Source of the DNA: Verrucomicrobium sp. BvORR034
GTDB lineage: Bacteria; Verrucomicrobiota; Verrucomicrobiia; Verrucomicrobiales; Verrucomicrobiaceae
Direction of reading: 5' to 3'
Assembly (NCBI RefSeq): GCF_000739635.1
Contig: NZ_BATQ01000141.1
Span: 1-64,000 of the forward strand
Length of the DNA stretch: 64,000 nucleotides
Under the pieces are notes generated by a model that worked only from the letters and a program-made list of their open reading frames with translations, was not told where the DNA came from and made no database searches. A program made the position numbers and the translations under genes. Shown piece after piece: positions 17,039 to 25,751 of the stretch (position 1 is the first letter of the stretch; every line of letters begins with the position of its first letter).

Positions 17039-17412
17039 CTATTCTCCAAGATTAGACTTGGGAAACTTCATTTGAATCGATGGTCGGCGCGCCATGCTCG
17101 CGACCTTTCAGGCCGCAACTCAAGGGGGATGTCTGTGCCCAGGGTCTCCGTCCATTTCGCGGCCTCGGTCCCATAGGCTGGACTCTTTAGGCCCGAATCA
17201 TCACCAGAAAACTGCGATTGTAATTTCCTCCGGCCTTTCCTTGCCGTGCGGCTACTGCGCCTGCGCTCACCGCTCCCTTGCACCGACAGTTGCAACCCGC
17301 GAGGTCCAGATTACAGTTCATGGCAAAAATACCCCCATCCACCAGTCGCCTTCCCCGCTGCTCTACCTGATTTGCCAAGTGCAAACGGTGCGCGGAGGCG
17401 GCTTTTCTTGCA
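17039..17412. other. Intergenic region before the glycan operon
   Basis: No gene is supported in this stretch of about 370 bases. It must contain the promoter of the plus-strand glycosyltransferase operon, but no obvious sigma-70 elements or terminator stand out. Confidence 0.5.
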
Positions 17413-17796
17413 ATGTCATCGCTCACACCAGTCGCATCAGTTCCCACGGCCGCCATCTTGGCACCGCCTGGCGAGGTGGCCCTATGCCCTCCTGCTCCCG
17501 CCGCCCCGGCTCCTTCATCCTCGCCATCTCCCCCGGGTGAACTCGTTGCCCTCCAGGCGCGGTGCGCCTACCTGAGCCAGGAGCTCAACCGCCGCGGTCT
17601 GGCCATTCACCAGCAGGCAGCGCGTCTCGAGGAGAACAAGGTACAAATCACCGCGCTGGAGAAACGCCTCGCCAAACAGGAGAGTGCGATCAAACGGCTT
17701 CAGAAAGTAGTGGCTTCTGCAAAAGAGTGGCAGCAACGCGGCTGGATGAAACGAGCCTTTCACAAGTGGAGGGCACCAGGCAGTGAAGGATCCTAA
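17413..17796 (+). CDS. Small coiled-coil protein, first gene of the glycan operon
   Basis: The 127-residue protein has a Pro/Ala-rich N-terminal 40 residues and then a coiled coil (about 43-100: LVALQARCAYLSQELNRR to LEENKVQITALEKRLAKQ). It ends in a basic tail (WMKRAFHKWRAPGSEGS). Similar coiled-coil tails are attached to many glycosyltransferases, so it may be a detached oligomerisation or docking module. It overlaps the GT2 gene by 14 bases, indicating translational coupling. I do not recognise a family. Confidence 0.65.
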   Translation: MSSLTPVASVPTAAILAPPGEVALCPPAPAAPAPSSSPSPPGELVALQARCAYLSQELNRRGLAIHQQAARLEENKVQITALEKRLAKQESAIKRLQKVVASAKEWQQRGWMKRAFHKWRAPGSEGS

Positions 17797-19240
17797 CGCG
17801 TCCCTCCCAAGGCAGCCCCTCAACGACAGACTCGATACATCAGATCCTGGAACGCTCCCTTGGATGCTTGGCCGGGCTGGCGGGGCGACCACCGTTCTTC
17901 TCGAGTTGACGTCTGCGCACAGCTCACCGTTCAACGGTACTGCCACCATTCAGATTGCTGCAGACCAGATCCTGTCAGTCGCTTCCGACGTCGAATCCCA
18001 ATTCCCGCTTGCGGATATCCTGCTATGGATTGGCGATGCTCACCAGCGTCCGCTGTCCGAGTGCCAAACCATCCTGCAACGGATTTCCCGGCTGACCGAC
18101 TGCATCCTTTTCGCCGCAGAGCCTCCCCCTTTCGTCTCACCTGACCAAGCAGAGACTACGGCCGCGTTGTGGCCAGATCAGTGGTCAGTCCACTTTGCTG
18201 ACGCAGGCTACACCCTGGTCGATTTGTTCCGCGATGAGCTGTGTCAGGCACCCTCCGTGCCGGACTCGCTGGCCCAGAACCTCGTGATGTACGTCCGCGG
18301 TTCCCGCCTGAAGAATCATCCCACGTGGCAACAGCACATTCTGCCCACACCCAAGCGTCGGGTGCACCCCGACAGGCTTTGCAGGCATCTGCATGAAGCG
18401 ACAGACTCGGGACAGGATTTGAAACTCTCCCCCCATCGTCTGGCAGGGGGCAGCATCGCTTCGTATCTGGCGGATCGGTGGCACGGCCACCCCGTCAAGA
18501 GCAGCATCTCCGTGGTCATCACCTTTCACAATGAAGGGGCCTATGCCCACCGCACGCTCAACGGCCTGGAGTTGATGTGCCAGTCTGCGGCCGGCCATGG
18601 TCTGCAGGTGGAACTGCTGTGTGCACTGGACAACGCCGATCCCCTGACTGCCAGGATTGTTTCCCAGCACCCGCTCGTCACCCGGCTGGGCAGATGCCTG
18701 GAAATGCGGCACGGCGATGTCGGATCCTCGCGGAACCACGCCATCGATCAAGCCAGCGGTGACTACGTTGCCATTCTGGATGGGGACGACCTCTACTCCC
18801 CCCGCTGGCTCGCACTGGCCCATCACCGGTGCCGCCAGTTTGAGTGGCCTGTCATTGTCCACCCTGAGCGTATCGTCAGCTTCGGCATTCTCAAAGGCAT
18901 GGCGACGGTGTTTGACACTACCTGCGGTGACCTGAACGAGATCTCTCCACTCACCGCCAACCGCTGGATCGTCACCTCCTTTGCTCCTAGATCCGTGTAC
19001 CAGTGCCTGCCCTACACCGCCACGGACACGGGCCGCACCGGCTTCGGCTTTGAGGACTGGCACTGGAACTGTGAAACCCTCGCCGCCGGCCTCCACCATG
19101 TGACGGCGGCGGAAACGGCCCTCTTCTACCGTCGCCGCCCGGATTCCATGGTCATGCAGCAACTCGGCCAGCGGGCCATCATCCGGCCCACCGCCCTGGC
19201 CCGCAGCCCACACTATGCCGGAGCCTACACCCCCAGATAG
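17783..19240 (+). CDS. Family 2 glycosyltransferase with N-terminal methyltransferase-like half-domain
   Basis: The 485-residue protein (GTG start) ends in a GT-A domain (about 235-470). SSISVVITFHNEGAYAHRTL begins it, and AILDGDDLYSPRW near residue 331 supplies the metal/nucleotide-sugar binding DxD. Residues 30-180 resemble the second half of a SAM methyltransferase domain (ILFAAEPPPF, WPDQWSVHFADAGYTLVDLF, LAQNLVMYV), but I see no glycine-rich SAM motif, so that part is probably inactive. It would add a sugar to a lipid-linked or surface glycan. Confidence 0.85.
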   Translation: MKDPNASLPRQPLNDRLDTSDPGTLPWMLGRAGGATTVLLELTSAHSSPFNGTATIQIAADQILSVASDVESQFPLADILLWIGDAHQRPLSECQTILQRISRLTDCILFAAEPPPFVSPDQAETTAALWPDQWSVHFADAGYTLVDLFRDELCQAPSVPDSLAQNLVMYVRGSRLKNHPTWQQHILPTPKRRVHPDRLCRHLHEATDSGQDLKLSPHRLAGGSIASYLADRWHGHPVKSSISVVITFHNEGAYAHRTLNGLELMCQSAAGHGLQVELLCALDNADPLTARIVSQHPLVTRLGRCLEMRHGDVGSSRNHAIDQASGDYVAILDGDDLYSPRWLALAHHRCRQFEWPVIVHPERIVSFGILKGMATVFDTTCGDLNEISPLTANRWIVTSFAPRSVYQCLPYTATDTGRTGFGFEDWHWNCETLAAGLHHVTAAETALFYRRRPDSMVMQQLGQRAIIRPTALARSPHYAGAYTPR

Positions 19241-19245
19241 ATCCG

Positions 19246-19977
19246 ATGCCAAAGCCCCTCCCCCCGCCGCTCTGGGTCATCGAGGACATGGTCGCACTCT
19301 CGACCGTGGAACCGCAGTTGTTTCCCGATCCCGACGACCGCCAACTCTTGTGGCATGACTACCACCCCGTCTCCAGCGCCGGTGGCGTGTACCATCGCGA
19401 TCTTCTCCCCCGGCTGCATGCCGCCCGCGCCGCACAGATCTTCATCGTCCCGAACCCGGCAGAGACCACGGCACTCCTGCAGCCGCATCTTGCCCAGGCA
19501 GCCGCAGAAGGACTCCGCTGCGCCGTTGTCTGCACAGGCTCCGCAGAGGAGAGCACAGACGCAGACTCAGACCTTGTGTTCGAGGAAACTGCATCCGTCG
19601 CGGTCATCCCCTTCGGAACACTCGCGGCAGACCTGCCTGAGGAGGAGCGTCTCACCGTCCTCGTACAGTGGCTGCAGAACTCCGGCGCCCGCATCCTGCA
19701 CATCATCCAGTGCCCCATGGGATGGCAGATCATCAGCCGCTGGGCTCGACAACTGAAGCAGACTGGCATGCGCCTGCACGTGACCGTAGCACCTGACGAC
19801 TCCACCCCTCTGGGTCAGGCCGCCGGCTCCTTGGTGACATTGTTCCCCCTCTGCGCCCGTCATCTGGACGCTCTCTTTTCCTCCTCCCAAGCCTGCACTG
19901 CCACTCTGCAACATCGCGAAGGCTACCCCTTGGAACGCATCCTCCCCCTCCCAGGCACCACCCCGTCCCACGGCTAA
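19246..19977 (+). CDS. GT4-like N-terminal half-domain protein
   Basis: The 243-residue protein has no obvious match over its full length. Its second half (ARILHIIQCPMGWQIISRWA, then LKQTGMRLHVTVAPDD) reads like the acceptor-binding N-terminal Rossmann domain of a family 4 glycosyltransferase. The C-terminal donor-binding domain with its ExxxxxxxE motif is absent. It is either a truncated enzyme or a specificity partner. It lies 5 bases after the GT2 gene and 4 bases before the next gene, well inside the operon. Confidence 0.65.
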   Translation: MPKPLPPPLWVIEDMVALSTVEPQLFPDPDDRQLLWHDYHPVSSAGGVYHRDLLPRLHAARAAQIFIVPNPAETTALLQPHLAQAAAEGLRCAVVCTGSAEESTDADSDLVFEETASVAVIPFGTLAADLPEEERLTVLVQWLQNSGARILHIIQCPMGWQIISRWARQLKQTGMRLHVTVAPDDSTPLGQAAGSLVTLFPLCARHLDALFSSSQACTATLQHREGYPLERILPLPGTTPSHG

Positions 19978-19981
19978 ATTC

Positions 19982-20701
19982 ATGCCCGACCCGTTTGTCA
20001 TCAAGATCCGTTATGGCGGTCTGGGAGACCACCTCTTCTACAGCCACCTGCCTCGTATCGCCAAGGAGACCGGCGCTGCGGACCGCGTGTACATCTCGAA
20101 CTTGTCCGAATACCGTTCCGCCGACTACAAGGAACTCGTCTGGGCCATGAACCCGTATGTGGACGGCTTTGTGGATGAGGATGCACCGTACCCTGAGTTT
20201 GACCAGGTGGAACCCGGCACGAATCTGCTGGACCGCATCATGCTCGAACGCGGGCTGGATGATGGCCTCCGCCACCACGAGCCGGAGGTCTACTACCGCC
20301 CCACGCTCCTCCCAGACTATGTCTCTGCCTACGTCTACGATCCCAACTACGTCTCCTACGTGGGCAACGCATCCGCCGAAAAGATCACCTACCAGCTCCG
20401 CCGGGATCTGCGCCATGTGATCCAGCTCCAGCCACGGGAAAAGTCCCTGCCTCTCACGAGCCATCCTCCCTTACTGACGACGCAGTCTTTCTGGCACTAC
20501 TGCGATATCATCTGCTCCTGCAAAAGGTTCTACTGCCTCACCTCCGGAGGCGCTACTCTGGCCGCCGCCCTGCACCGTCCCGCCACCGTGTTCCATGGCG
20601 TGGGACAAAACACCATGTTTCACCACTCCCATCTCCACCGATACTGCGACGTCTCACCCGAAACGGCACTCCCCAACCCCTCTGATTTCCCCATCCTATG
20701 A
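19982..20701 (+). CDS. GT9-like (heptosyltransferase-type) protein
   Basis: The 239-residue protein begins VIKIRYGGLGDHLFYSHLPR, the GGLGD start typical of GT-B family 9-like enzymes. Its C-terminal part (FWHYCDIICSCKRFYCLTSG, then GATLAAALHRPATVFHG) resembles the nucleotide-sugar site of that family. It is about 100 residues shorter than standard heptosyltransferases. Its stop overlaps the next start as ATGA. A transfer function in surface glycan assembly is inferred. Confidence 0.7.
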   Translation: MPDPFVIKIRYGGLGDHLFYSHLPRIAKETGAADRVYISNLSEYRSADYKELVWAMNPYVDGFVDEDAPYPEFDQVEPGTNLLDRIMLERGLDDGLRHHEPEVYYRPTLLPDYVSAYVYDPNYVSYVGNASAEKITYQLRRDLRHVIQLQPREKSLPLTSHPPLLTTQSFWHYCDIICSCKRFYCLTSGGATLAAALHRPATVFHGVGQNTMFHHSHLHRYCDVSPETALPNPSDFPIL

Positions 20702-21627
20702 TCATCGTCCGGCTCATGGGTGGTCTGGGCAATCAGATGTTCCAATATGCTGCCGGGCTCAGCCTCGCCACGACCCGCAGCACACAGCTGAAGCTGGACC
20801 ACAGCTTCCTGGAGGACCGCACCCCGCGCGTGAATTTCATGCCGCGAGAGTACTCTCTGAATCTCGTGGGAGTCACCGAGCCTCGAGCTACTCCGGCAGA
20901 AGTGCGTCGCTTCCGTCAGCACCTGGAACCTCAATCTCGTACTTGGACGCAAAAGCTGCGCGACCGGTTCCAACCTGTGCAATTTCACATGGAGCCGACA
21001 CCTCCTGCCTGGCAGCCAGAGTTCGCCAGCCTGCCCCGCCATACGTATCTGGAAGGTTATTTCCAGGATGAGCGATACTTTGGCCATTGCGCCGTACTCC
21101 TGCGCCAACGTTTCTTCCAAGGGCTCCAGTCCCTTCCCCATGATGCAGAGGCCGCCACGCTGGCGCAGAAAATCGCCGCGCAATCCTCCATTGCCCTTCA
21201 CATCCGGCGCGGCGACTACATCAACATCGGGCCCACCCATGCCTTTCATGGGGTCCCCTCCGTGTCTTACTATGCCCGCGGCTTGGCCGCCCTGCGCGAG
21301 GCAGGTGTTTCCGGACCCGTGTACGTGTTCTCAGATGATGTGGCATGGTGTCGGGAGAACCTTTCTGCTCTAGGCGGGCTGCACTTTGTGCCTGAATCCC
21401 TGGGAGGTCCGTCCGGCACCACGCACCTGTATCTCATGTCTCTCTGCCGCCACTTCGTCATCGCCAACAGCACCTTCGCCTGGTGGGCCGCCTGGCTGGC
21501 AGAGGAAACTGAAGCTCTTCCAAAAAAGATAATCCGCCCTGCGGCCTGGTTCCGCGCCGCAGAGTTCCGCCAGGTGCACCCCTGCCCACCATCGTGGATG
21601 GCGCTGGATGACGAAGCCGCCGCTTGA
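20698..21627 (+). CDS. Alpha-1,2-fucosyltransferase (GT11)
   Basis: The 309-residue protein shows the GT11 hallmarks: an N-terminal RLMGGLGNQMFQYAAGLSLA, the GDP-fucose binding HIRRGDY at about residue 168, and NSTFAWWAAWLA near the C-terminus. Members transfer L-fucose in alpha-1,2 linkage onto galactose or similar residues in O-antigen or capsule. It follows the GT9-like gene with an ATGA overlap and overlaps the GT10 gene by 20 bases, so all are translated together. Confidence 0.93.
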   Translation: MIIVRLMGGLGNQMFQYAAGLSLATTRSTQLKLDHSFLEDRTPRVNFMPREYSLNLVGVTEPRATPAEVRRFRQHLEPQSRTWTQKLRDRFQPVQFHMEPTPPAWQPEFASLPRHTYLEGYFQDERYFGHCAVLLRQRFFQGLQSLPHDAEAATLAQKIAAQSSIALHIRRGDYINIGPTHAFHGVPSVSYYARGLAALREAGVSGPVYVFSDDVAWCRENLSALGGLHFVPESLGGPSGTTHLYLMSLCRHFVIANSTFAWWAAWLAEETEALPKKIIRPAAWFRAAEFRQVHPCPPSWMALDDEAAA

Positions 21628-22534
21628 TGTGAACGCCCACCCCAATCCCATCCGGGTCAAGATCATCGCCCCTTGGTGCAGCGATGCCCAGATCCACCAT
21701 GAATGGAGGCGCTATGCGAGGGCAGGCGGTCGCTGGAACCATCTGCAACTTGTGATGGAGGATCCGTACGACGTCCTCGTCGTGCACAATTACCCAGACC
21801 GGCCTTTCGATCCAGCACGCACTTTAGTATATCAACACGAACCCAGTGCCTTCCGTGCCGCCTGGCCCGCCCCCTGGCACGATCCTCCAGCTGATGCCGC
21901 CGCGTTGGTGCACACGATCGACCGCCATCACATGCCGATCCACTGGTACGTGGGTTATGACCGTGATTGGGAATTCCTCACTCATGACCGACCTGAGAAG
22001 TCCCGTACCCTTTCCGCCGTCATCTCCGGCAAAGACCACCTCAAAGGTGGATGGCACCGGGCCCGGTTTGTACGGGAGCATCTGCACCACATCATCCCTC
22101 ATGTTGACCTCTACGGTCGCTGGCCTGAGCCTCCGTCACCATGCTATCTGGGAATGACGGAAGACAAAAGTGAGGCACTGCGCCCCTACCGCTACACCAT
22201 CGCCTGCGAGAATTGCTACGAGCCCAACTACTTCACTGAGAAAATCACCGACGCCATTGTTTCCGAGACGCTCGCCTTCTACAGCGGGTGCCCCAACCTC
22301 GAGGATTTCTTCGATCCTGAATGTTTTGTCCGGATTGACCTGTCCAAGCCCAAACACGCCGTCAAGGTGATCAACGAAGCGATCGCCATGGGGCTCTATG
22401 AACAACGGATCGATTCCATCCGTCGGCAAAAGAGGGCCATCTTGGACCGCCTGTCCTTCTTCCCCATGATCGAGCGGCACATCAGCGACCTGGGATTGGA
22501 CGCCATCGACTGCCAGCCGGCCTCTATTTCGTAG
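21608..22534 (+). CDS. GT10 family (alpha-1,3/1,4-fucosyltransferase-like) protein
   Basis: The 308-residue protein carries the GT10 C-terminal signature: YRYTIACENCYEPNYFTEKI at about 195, followed by TDAIVSETLAFYSGCPNLEDFF. This is the GDP-fucose site. The N-terminal half is the variable acceptor domain. Next to a GT11 enzyme this suggests a difucosylated, Lewis-like surface glycan. Final specificity is not readable from the sequence. Confidence 0.88.
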   Translation: MTKPPLDVNAHPNPIRVKIIAPWCSDAQIHHEWRRYARAGGRWNHLQLVMEDPYDVLVVHNYPDRPFDPARTLVYQHEPSAFRAAWPAPWHDPPADAAALVHTIDRHHMPIHWYVGYDRDWEFLTHDRPEKSRTLSAVISGKDHLKGGWHRARFVREHLHHIIPHVDLYGRWPEPPSPCYLGMTEDKSEALRPYRYTIACENCYEPNYFTEKITDAIVSETLAFYSGCPNLEDFFDPECFVRIDLSKPKHAVKVINEAIAMGLYEQRIDSIRRQKRAILDRLSFFPMIERHISDLGLDAIDCQPASIS

Positions 22535-22648
22535 AACTGTGATCCAGGTACACGCCTGCCTCCCTCCACGCACGCTGAACTCCCGTTTCCCCACCCCATC
22601 GCCAAACAGAGCCTTGACCCCATCCCGCCATTCCCTAGGCTGGGACCT

Positions 22649-23473
22649 ATGCGCTATATTGGGATTTCCCCCTTTCTCATCTGGCTTGCAGCAGCCCCGC
22701 TGATTTACGCCCAAGTCTCCACACCTCCATCGGCCGCGACGTCAGACGGCGCGTCTGCCACGGACGGAAAAGACACGGCAGAACGCATGGCCAAGGCCAT
22801 CACTCATGCCATCGCCGCTGGCGAGGACGTGTTGGCGCTGGAACGCAGGGACAATATTGCCGCCAGCAAGCAAGCCTCCGTCGTGCACCACACCGGGACC
22901 TTGCTCGCCTCTGCCGGGCGGGATCAGGAGGCCCTCCCCTGGCTCCAGGCCGCCGTGCGACTTACTCCCCACCGGTTCGACTGGCAGTGGAGCATGGCCC
23001 AGATGCAGAACAAGCTGGGCAACTCCCAAAAAGCCAAGTCCCTGGCGGCCCTAGTGTATGAAAGGGCCGAAGATGGCGACCTCATTTCCCAGAGCGCTGC
23101 CCTGCTGGGAAAAAAGCCCCAGTGGACCGTACCGCCCATGGCGGACACCAAGCCTGGAGAGCCAGTAATTTGCCTCACCACCGCCGGACCTGTGCAACCT
23201 TGGCTGCTGCACGCTGCCGCCCGCAGCATCGAAACCCGCCTGGGCGTCCCTGTGCGATTGACCGGCATCACGCTGGATCTTGGCAAGCCCGACCGCACCA
23301 ACGCAGAATCCGTGACAGCACAAGCCCGTCAACAGATCATCTGGGACTCAGCCTTCACCCGTCAGGTCATGAAGGAACTCAACATTCCGGGTGAAGAAGC
23401 CGCCACCGACGAAGACGTGGTGACGCTGCTGGCCACTCTCATGCTCGAGGCAGGGCAAAAAAAGCCGCCATGA
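22649..23473 (+). CDS. Secreted TPR protein with archaemetzincin-type N-domain
   Basis: The 274-residue protein starts with a signal peptide (MRYIGISPFLIWLAAAPLIY, then AQ). Residues about 60-150 look like two or three TPR helices (ALPWLQAAVRLTPHRFDWQW, AKSLAALVYERAEDG). Residues about 168-265 (VICLTTAGPVQPWLLHAAAR, SIETRLGVPVRLTG) resemble the N-terminal part of archaemetzincin proteases. The remainder of such a protease appears to be encoded by the next gene, joined by an ATGA overlap. Function unknown; the split is described in the findings. Confidence 0.7.
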   Translation: MRYIGISPFLIWLAAAPLIYAQVSTPPSAATSDGASATDGKDTAERMAKAITHAIAAGEDVLALERRDNIAASKQASVVHHTGTLLASAGRDQEALPWLQAAVRLTPHRFDWQWSMAQMQNKLGNSQKAKSLAALVYERAEDGDLISQSAALLGKKPQWTVPPMADTKPGEPVICLTTAGPVQPWLLHAAARSIETRLGVPVRLTGITLDLGKPDRTNAESVTAQARQQIIWDSAFTRQVMKELNIPGEEAATDEDVVTLLATLMLEAGQKKPP

Positions 23474-23943
23474 ACTGGCTCAACGCCTACTCTGAGGAAC
23501 TGGAACGTCCTCAATGGAGTGCCGAGACCGTCGCTGGCAAAGCAGGGAATGCTTACCGCGAACCCAACGCGACCGGTCCCAGGGTGCTGCTCAACCTGGT
23601 GCTGACCGAGGCCGACATCTTCCAGCGCGACAGCAACTACGTCTTTGCCGTGTATTGGTCGCCTCCGCCCAGTGCAGTGGTTTCCACCGCCCGGTTCAAG
23701 GCAAACTTCTACGGCACCACGCCCAATCGATCACGCCTGCAGGAGAGGATCGAAAAGCAGCTTCTCACCAGCATCGGCCACGCTGCCCGCGTGACCCGCT
23801 GCAGCGATCCTCGTTGCGTCCGCGCCTACCCGGCCTCGCTAGATGAGTTCGATGCGAAGGGCAGCACGTACTGCGCAGATTGTCAGGCCGGCATGGAGCG
23901 TTTCCTCGGGCGAAGCCTGCCTTCAGGCAAAGGAAGGGAATAG
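23470..23943 (+). CDS. Archaemetzincin-like pseudoenzyme (C-terminal part)
   Basis: The 157-residue protein matches the second half of archaemetzincin. It has LNLVLTEADIFQRDSNYVFA (strand before the active site), AVVSTARF, then a region where HEXXHXXGXXHC is expected. Here it reads TSIGHAARVTRC (residues 100-111): the first histidine, the glutamate and the third histidine are lost. The structural zinc cysteines remain (C111, C116, C135, C138, with DPRCVRAYPASLDEFDAKG between). It should fold but not cut. It lies in the glycosyltransferase operon, 14 bases before a GT8-like gene. Confidence 0.75.
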   Translation: MNWLNAYSEELERPQWSAETVAGKAGNAYREPNATGPRVLLNLVLTEADIFQRDSNYVFAVYWSPPPSAVVSTARFKANFYGTTPNRSRLQERIEKQLLTSIGHAARVTRCSDPRCVRAYPASLDEFDAKGSTYCADCQAGMERFLGRSLPSGKGRE

Positions 23944-23957
23944 GCCCCAAGCGAGCC

Positions 23958-25184
23958 ATGAAGACCGCCATCCTCTTTCTCCACTGGGGAAATGCGCAGG
24001 AATGCCTGCACCTCAACCTCGCCGCCATTCAGGCGCGACTGTGGAACCCCCATGCGAAAATCTATGTGCTGGCCGATGCTGCCGCACGTGAATCCCTGAC
24101 CTTGCCCGGAGTCGAAGTGGTTCCTCTTGAGGACTACCACACGGCTGCAGAGAGCTTTCGCGGCCACTATGTCCATTTCAGCGTCAACCGGCCCGCATAC
24201 ACCCGGTTCAACATCGAGCGCTGGTTTATCATGCGCGATTTTGTGCGGCAACACGGCCTGCAGCGCATCCTGCACCTCGACAGCGATGTGCTGCTCTATG
24301 ACGATGTCGAGGCCGCAGGCCAGCAGTTCGAGGAATGCGATCTGACTCTGAGCTGGCCGTCCACCTCACAGGTCCCGAACTCCTCTGGACACAGCTCGTA
24401 CTTCAACCTCCGTGCGCTGGAGGAGTTCAGTGCATTCGTAGAAGCCGCGTATGCCGATCCCGCCACGATCGAGGCCTTCGAAAACCGGGTGGCTGGGCGC
24501 CGGGCCAACGGCGGCGTCTACAATATTGGCGACATGTATCATCTGGCCTGCTTTTCCCTGACCACACAGCTCAAGATCGGCTATGGCCAGCAAGGCCACC
24601 CCCTGTTTGACGGGAACATCAACTACGATTTCGAAACCAAATCGAGATTGGCTGACGGGCACAGACCGATCGAGTATCGCAAGGGGCAACCGCACGCTCG
24701 ATACGCAAGCCAGGAGAAAGTCGTGCGCTATGCCACCCTGCATTTTCAAGGGCGGGCCAAAGCGTGGATGCCGGAGAACCTCCAGGCCCCGGAAGGCACC
24801 CAGCTCCCCTGTGATCTGCTTTTCCCCCTCATGGCCCGGCTGAGCCGCACTACCAACCACAGCTTGGGCGAATCGAAATCCGCCAAGCTCGACTTTCAAA
24901 AAGAACGCGACAAGGCGCTGGCAACCGCAGCGTCGTTGCAAAGTGAGTGTGAAAGTCTCAAGGAACGACGGGCGGAAGATGCCCGGAATCTGAAAGTCAT
25001 CCGTCAGGCCATGGCTCAGGCAGAAAAGAAGGTGGAAACAGCCGCCCGGTCCCAGTGGGTGACCCGCGGCACCCAGCTTGGCCTCACCAAAGCCGGCACC
25101 CATCTGCAGAGTGCAATTGACCATCTACAGGTCCCGCAGCAGAAGCAAAATCCAGACTCGCCACCAAAGTCGACTAGGAAATAA
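23958..25184 (+). CDS. GT8-like glycosyltransferase with coiled-coil tail
   Basis: The 408-residue protein starts MKTAILFLHWGNAQECLHLN and has a GT-A fold core (1-270) with a DxD motif in ILHLDSDVLLYDD (about 108-120). A C-terminal coiled coil follows (about 315-375, KERDKALATAASLQSECESL). The second half contains ANGGVYNIGD and ATLHFQGRAKAWMP, which fit a nucleotide-sugar transferase acting on a surface glycan. It closes the operon. The acceptor is unknown. Confidence 0.8.
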   Translation: MKTAILFLHWGNAQECLHLNLAAIQARLWNPHAKIYVLADAAARESLTLPGVEVVPLEDYHTAAESFRGHYVHFSVNRPAYTRFNIERWFIMRDFVRQHGLQRILHLDSDVLLYDDVEAAGQQFEECDLTLSWPSTSQVPNSSGHSSYFNLRALEEFSAFVEAAYADPATIEAFENRVAGRRANGGVYNIGDMYHLACFSLTTQLKIGYGQQGHPLFDGNINYDFETKSRLADGHRPIEYRKGQPHARYASQEKVVRYATLHFQGRAKAWMPENLQAPEGTQLPCDLLFPLMARLSRTTNHSLGESKSAKLDFQKERDKALATAASLQSECESLKERRAEDARNLKVIRQAMAQAEKKVETAARSQWVTRGTQLGLTKAGTHLQSAIDHLQVPQQKQNPDSPPKSTRK

Positions 25185-25249
25185 TCTACACTTGGCGTCA
25201 GAGCCCCCCAACTGCCTCCGTCCCGCCATTCCGCACTCCGCATTTCCCT

Positions 25250-25299
25250 GAACCCGGAGGGTTTAAGGCATAACTGGCGCAAGAAAGAACCAAGAACCT
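25250..25299. repeat. Dispersed stop-codon-adjacent repeat, copy 1
   Basis: On the minus strand this begins AGGTTCTTGGTTCT directly after the thioesterase stop codon (stop at 25301) and ends with the palindrome-like AACCCTCCGGGTTC. A second copy lies at 43699-43744 in the same position relative to the PEP-CTERM gene. It may be a 3' UTR hairpin or a REP-like element. Confidence 0.7.
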
Positions 25300-25300
25300 T

Positions 25301-25750
25301 TCACCGCCCCACTTCTGCCGCAACAAACCACTCTACCGTCGCGCTCAACACGTGCGAGTCCGTCATGTCATACAACTCTACTTGCACCGTCACCACCGCC
25401 CGCCCCTTGGCCGCCAGATTTCCCTTCAATTGCGTGACCCGCTCCTCACTGAGTGATGCCTTGGCGCCCACCACCCCGTTCGCCGGTTTGCGGAATTTTG
25501 CCTCCAGGCGGCGGACCACTGGCACGACACCGTCACTCGTACCGAAATGCTGCAACAGGCACTCCCCACTCGCCGCCTCAGCAAGGGACAGGAGAGCGCT
25601 CGCGTGCACGGTCCCCAGGTGATTGAGGTATTGATCTCCAGCAGGAAGGCGGAGCAATAGCTCCCCGTCCCTGCACGATTCGAGACCCAGAAAGCTGTTG
25701 AACGGCAGCTCCGTGACGCTGTGTTTCATCTCATCAAATTGCACTGCCAC
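25301..25750 (-). CDS. PaaI/YiiD-like hotdog-fold thioesterase
   Basis: The 149-residue protein has a single hotdog domain. The HLGTVHASALLSLAEAASGE segment, with its central helix and the catalytic-type H and E residues, marks the DUF4442/PaaI group of acyl-CoA thioesterases. It ends one base before the dispersed repeat and starts 1 nt after the kinase gene's stop, so it may be co-transcribed with the kinase. The acyl substrate is not clear. Confidence 0.8.
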   Translation of the reverse strand: MAVQFDEMKHSVTELPFNSFLGLESCRDGELLLRLPAGDQYLNHLGTVHASALLSLAEAASGECLLQHFGTSDGVVPVVRRLEAKFRKPANGVVGAKASLSEERVTQLKGNLAAKGRAVVTVQVELYDMTDSHVLSATVEWFVAAEVGR

Positions 25751-25751
25751 T

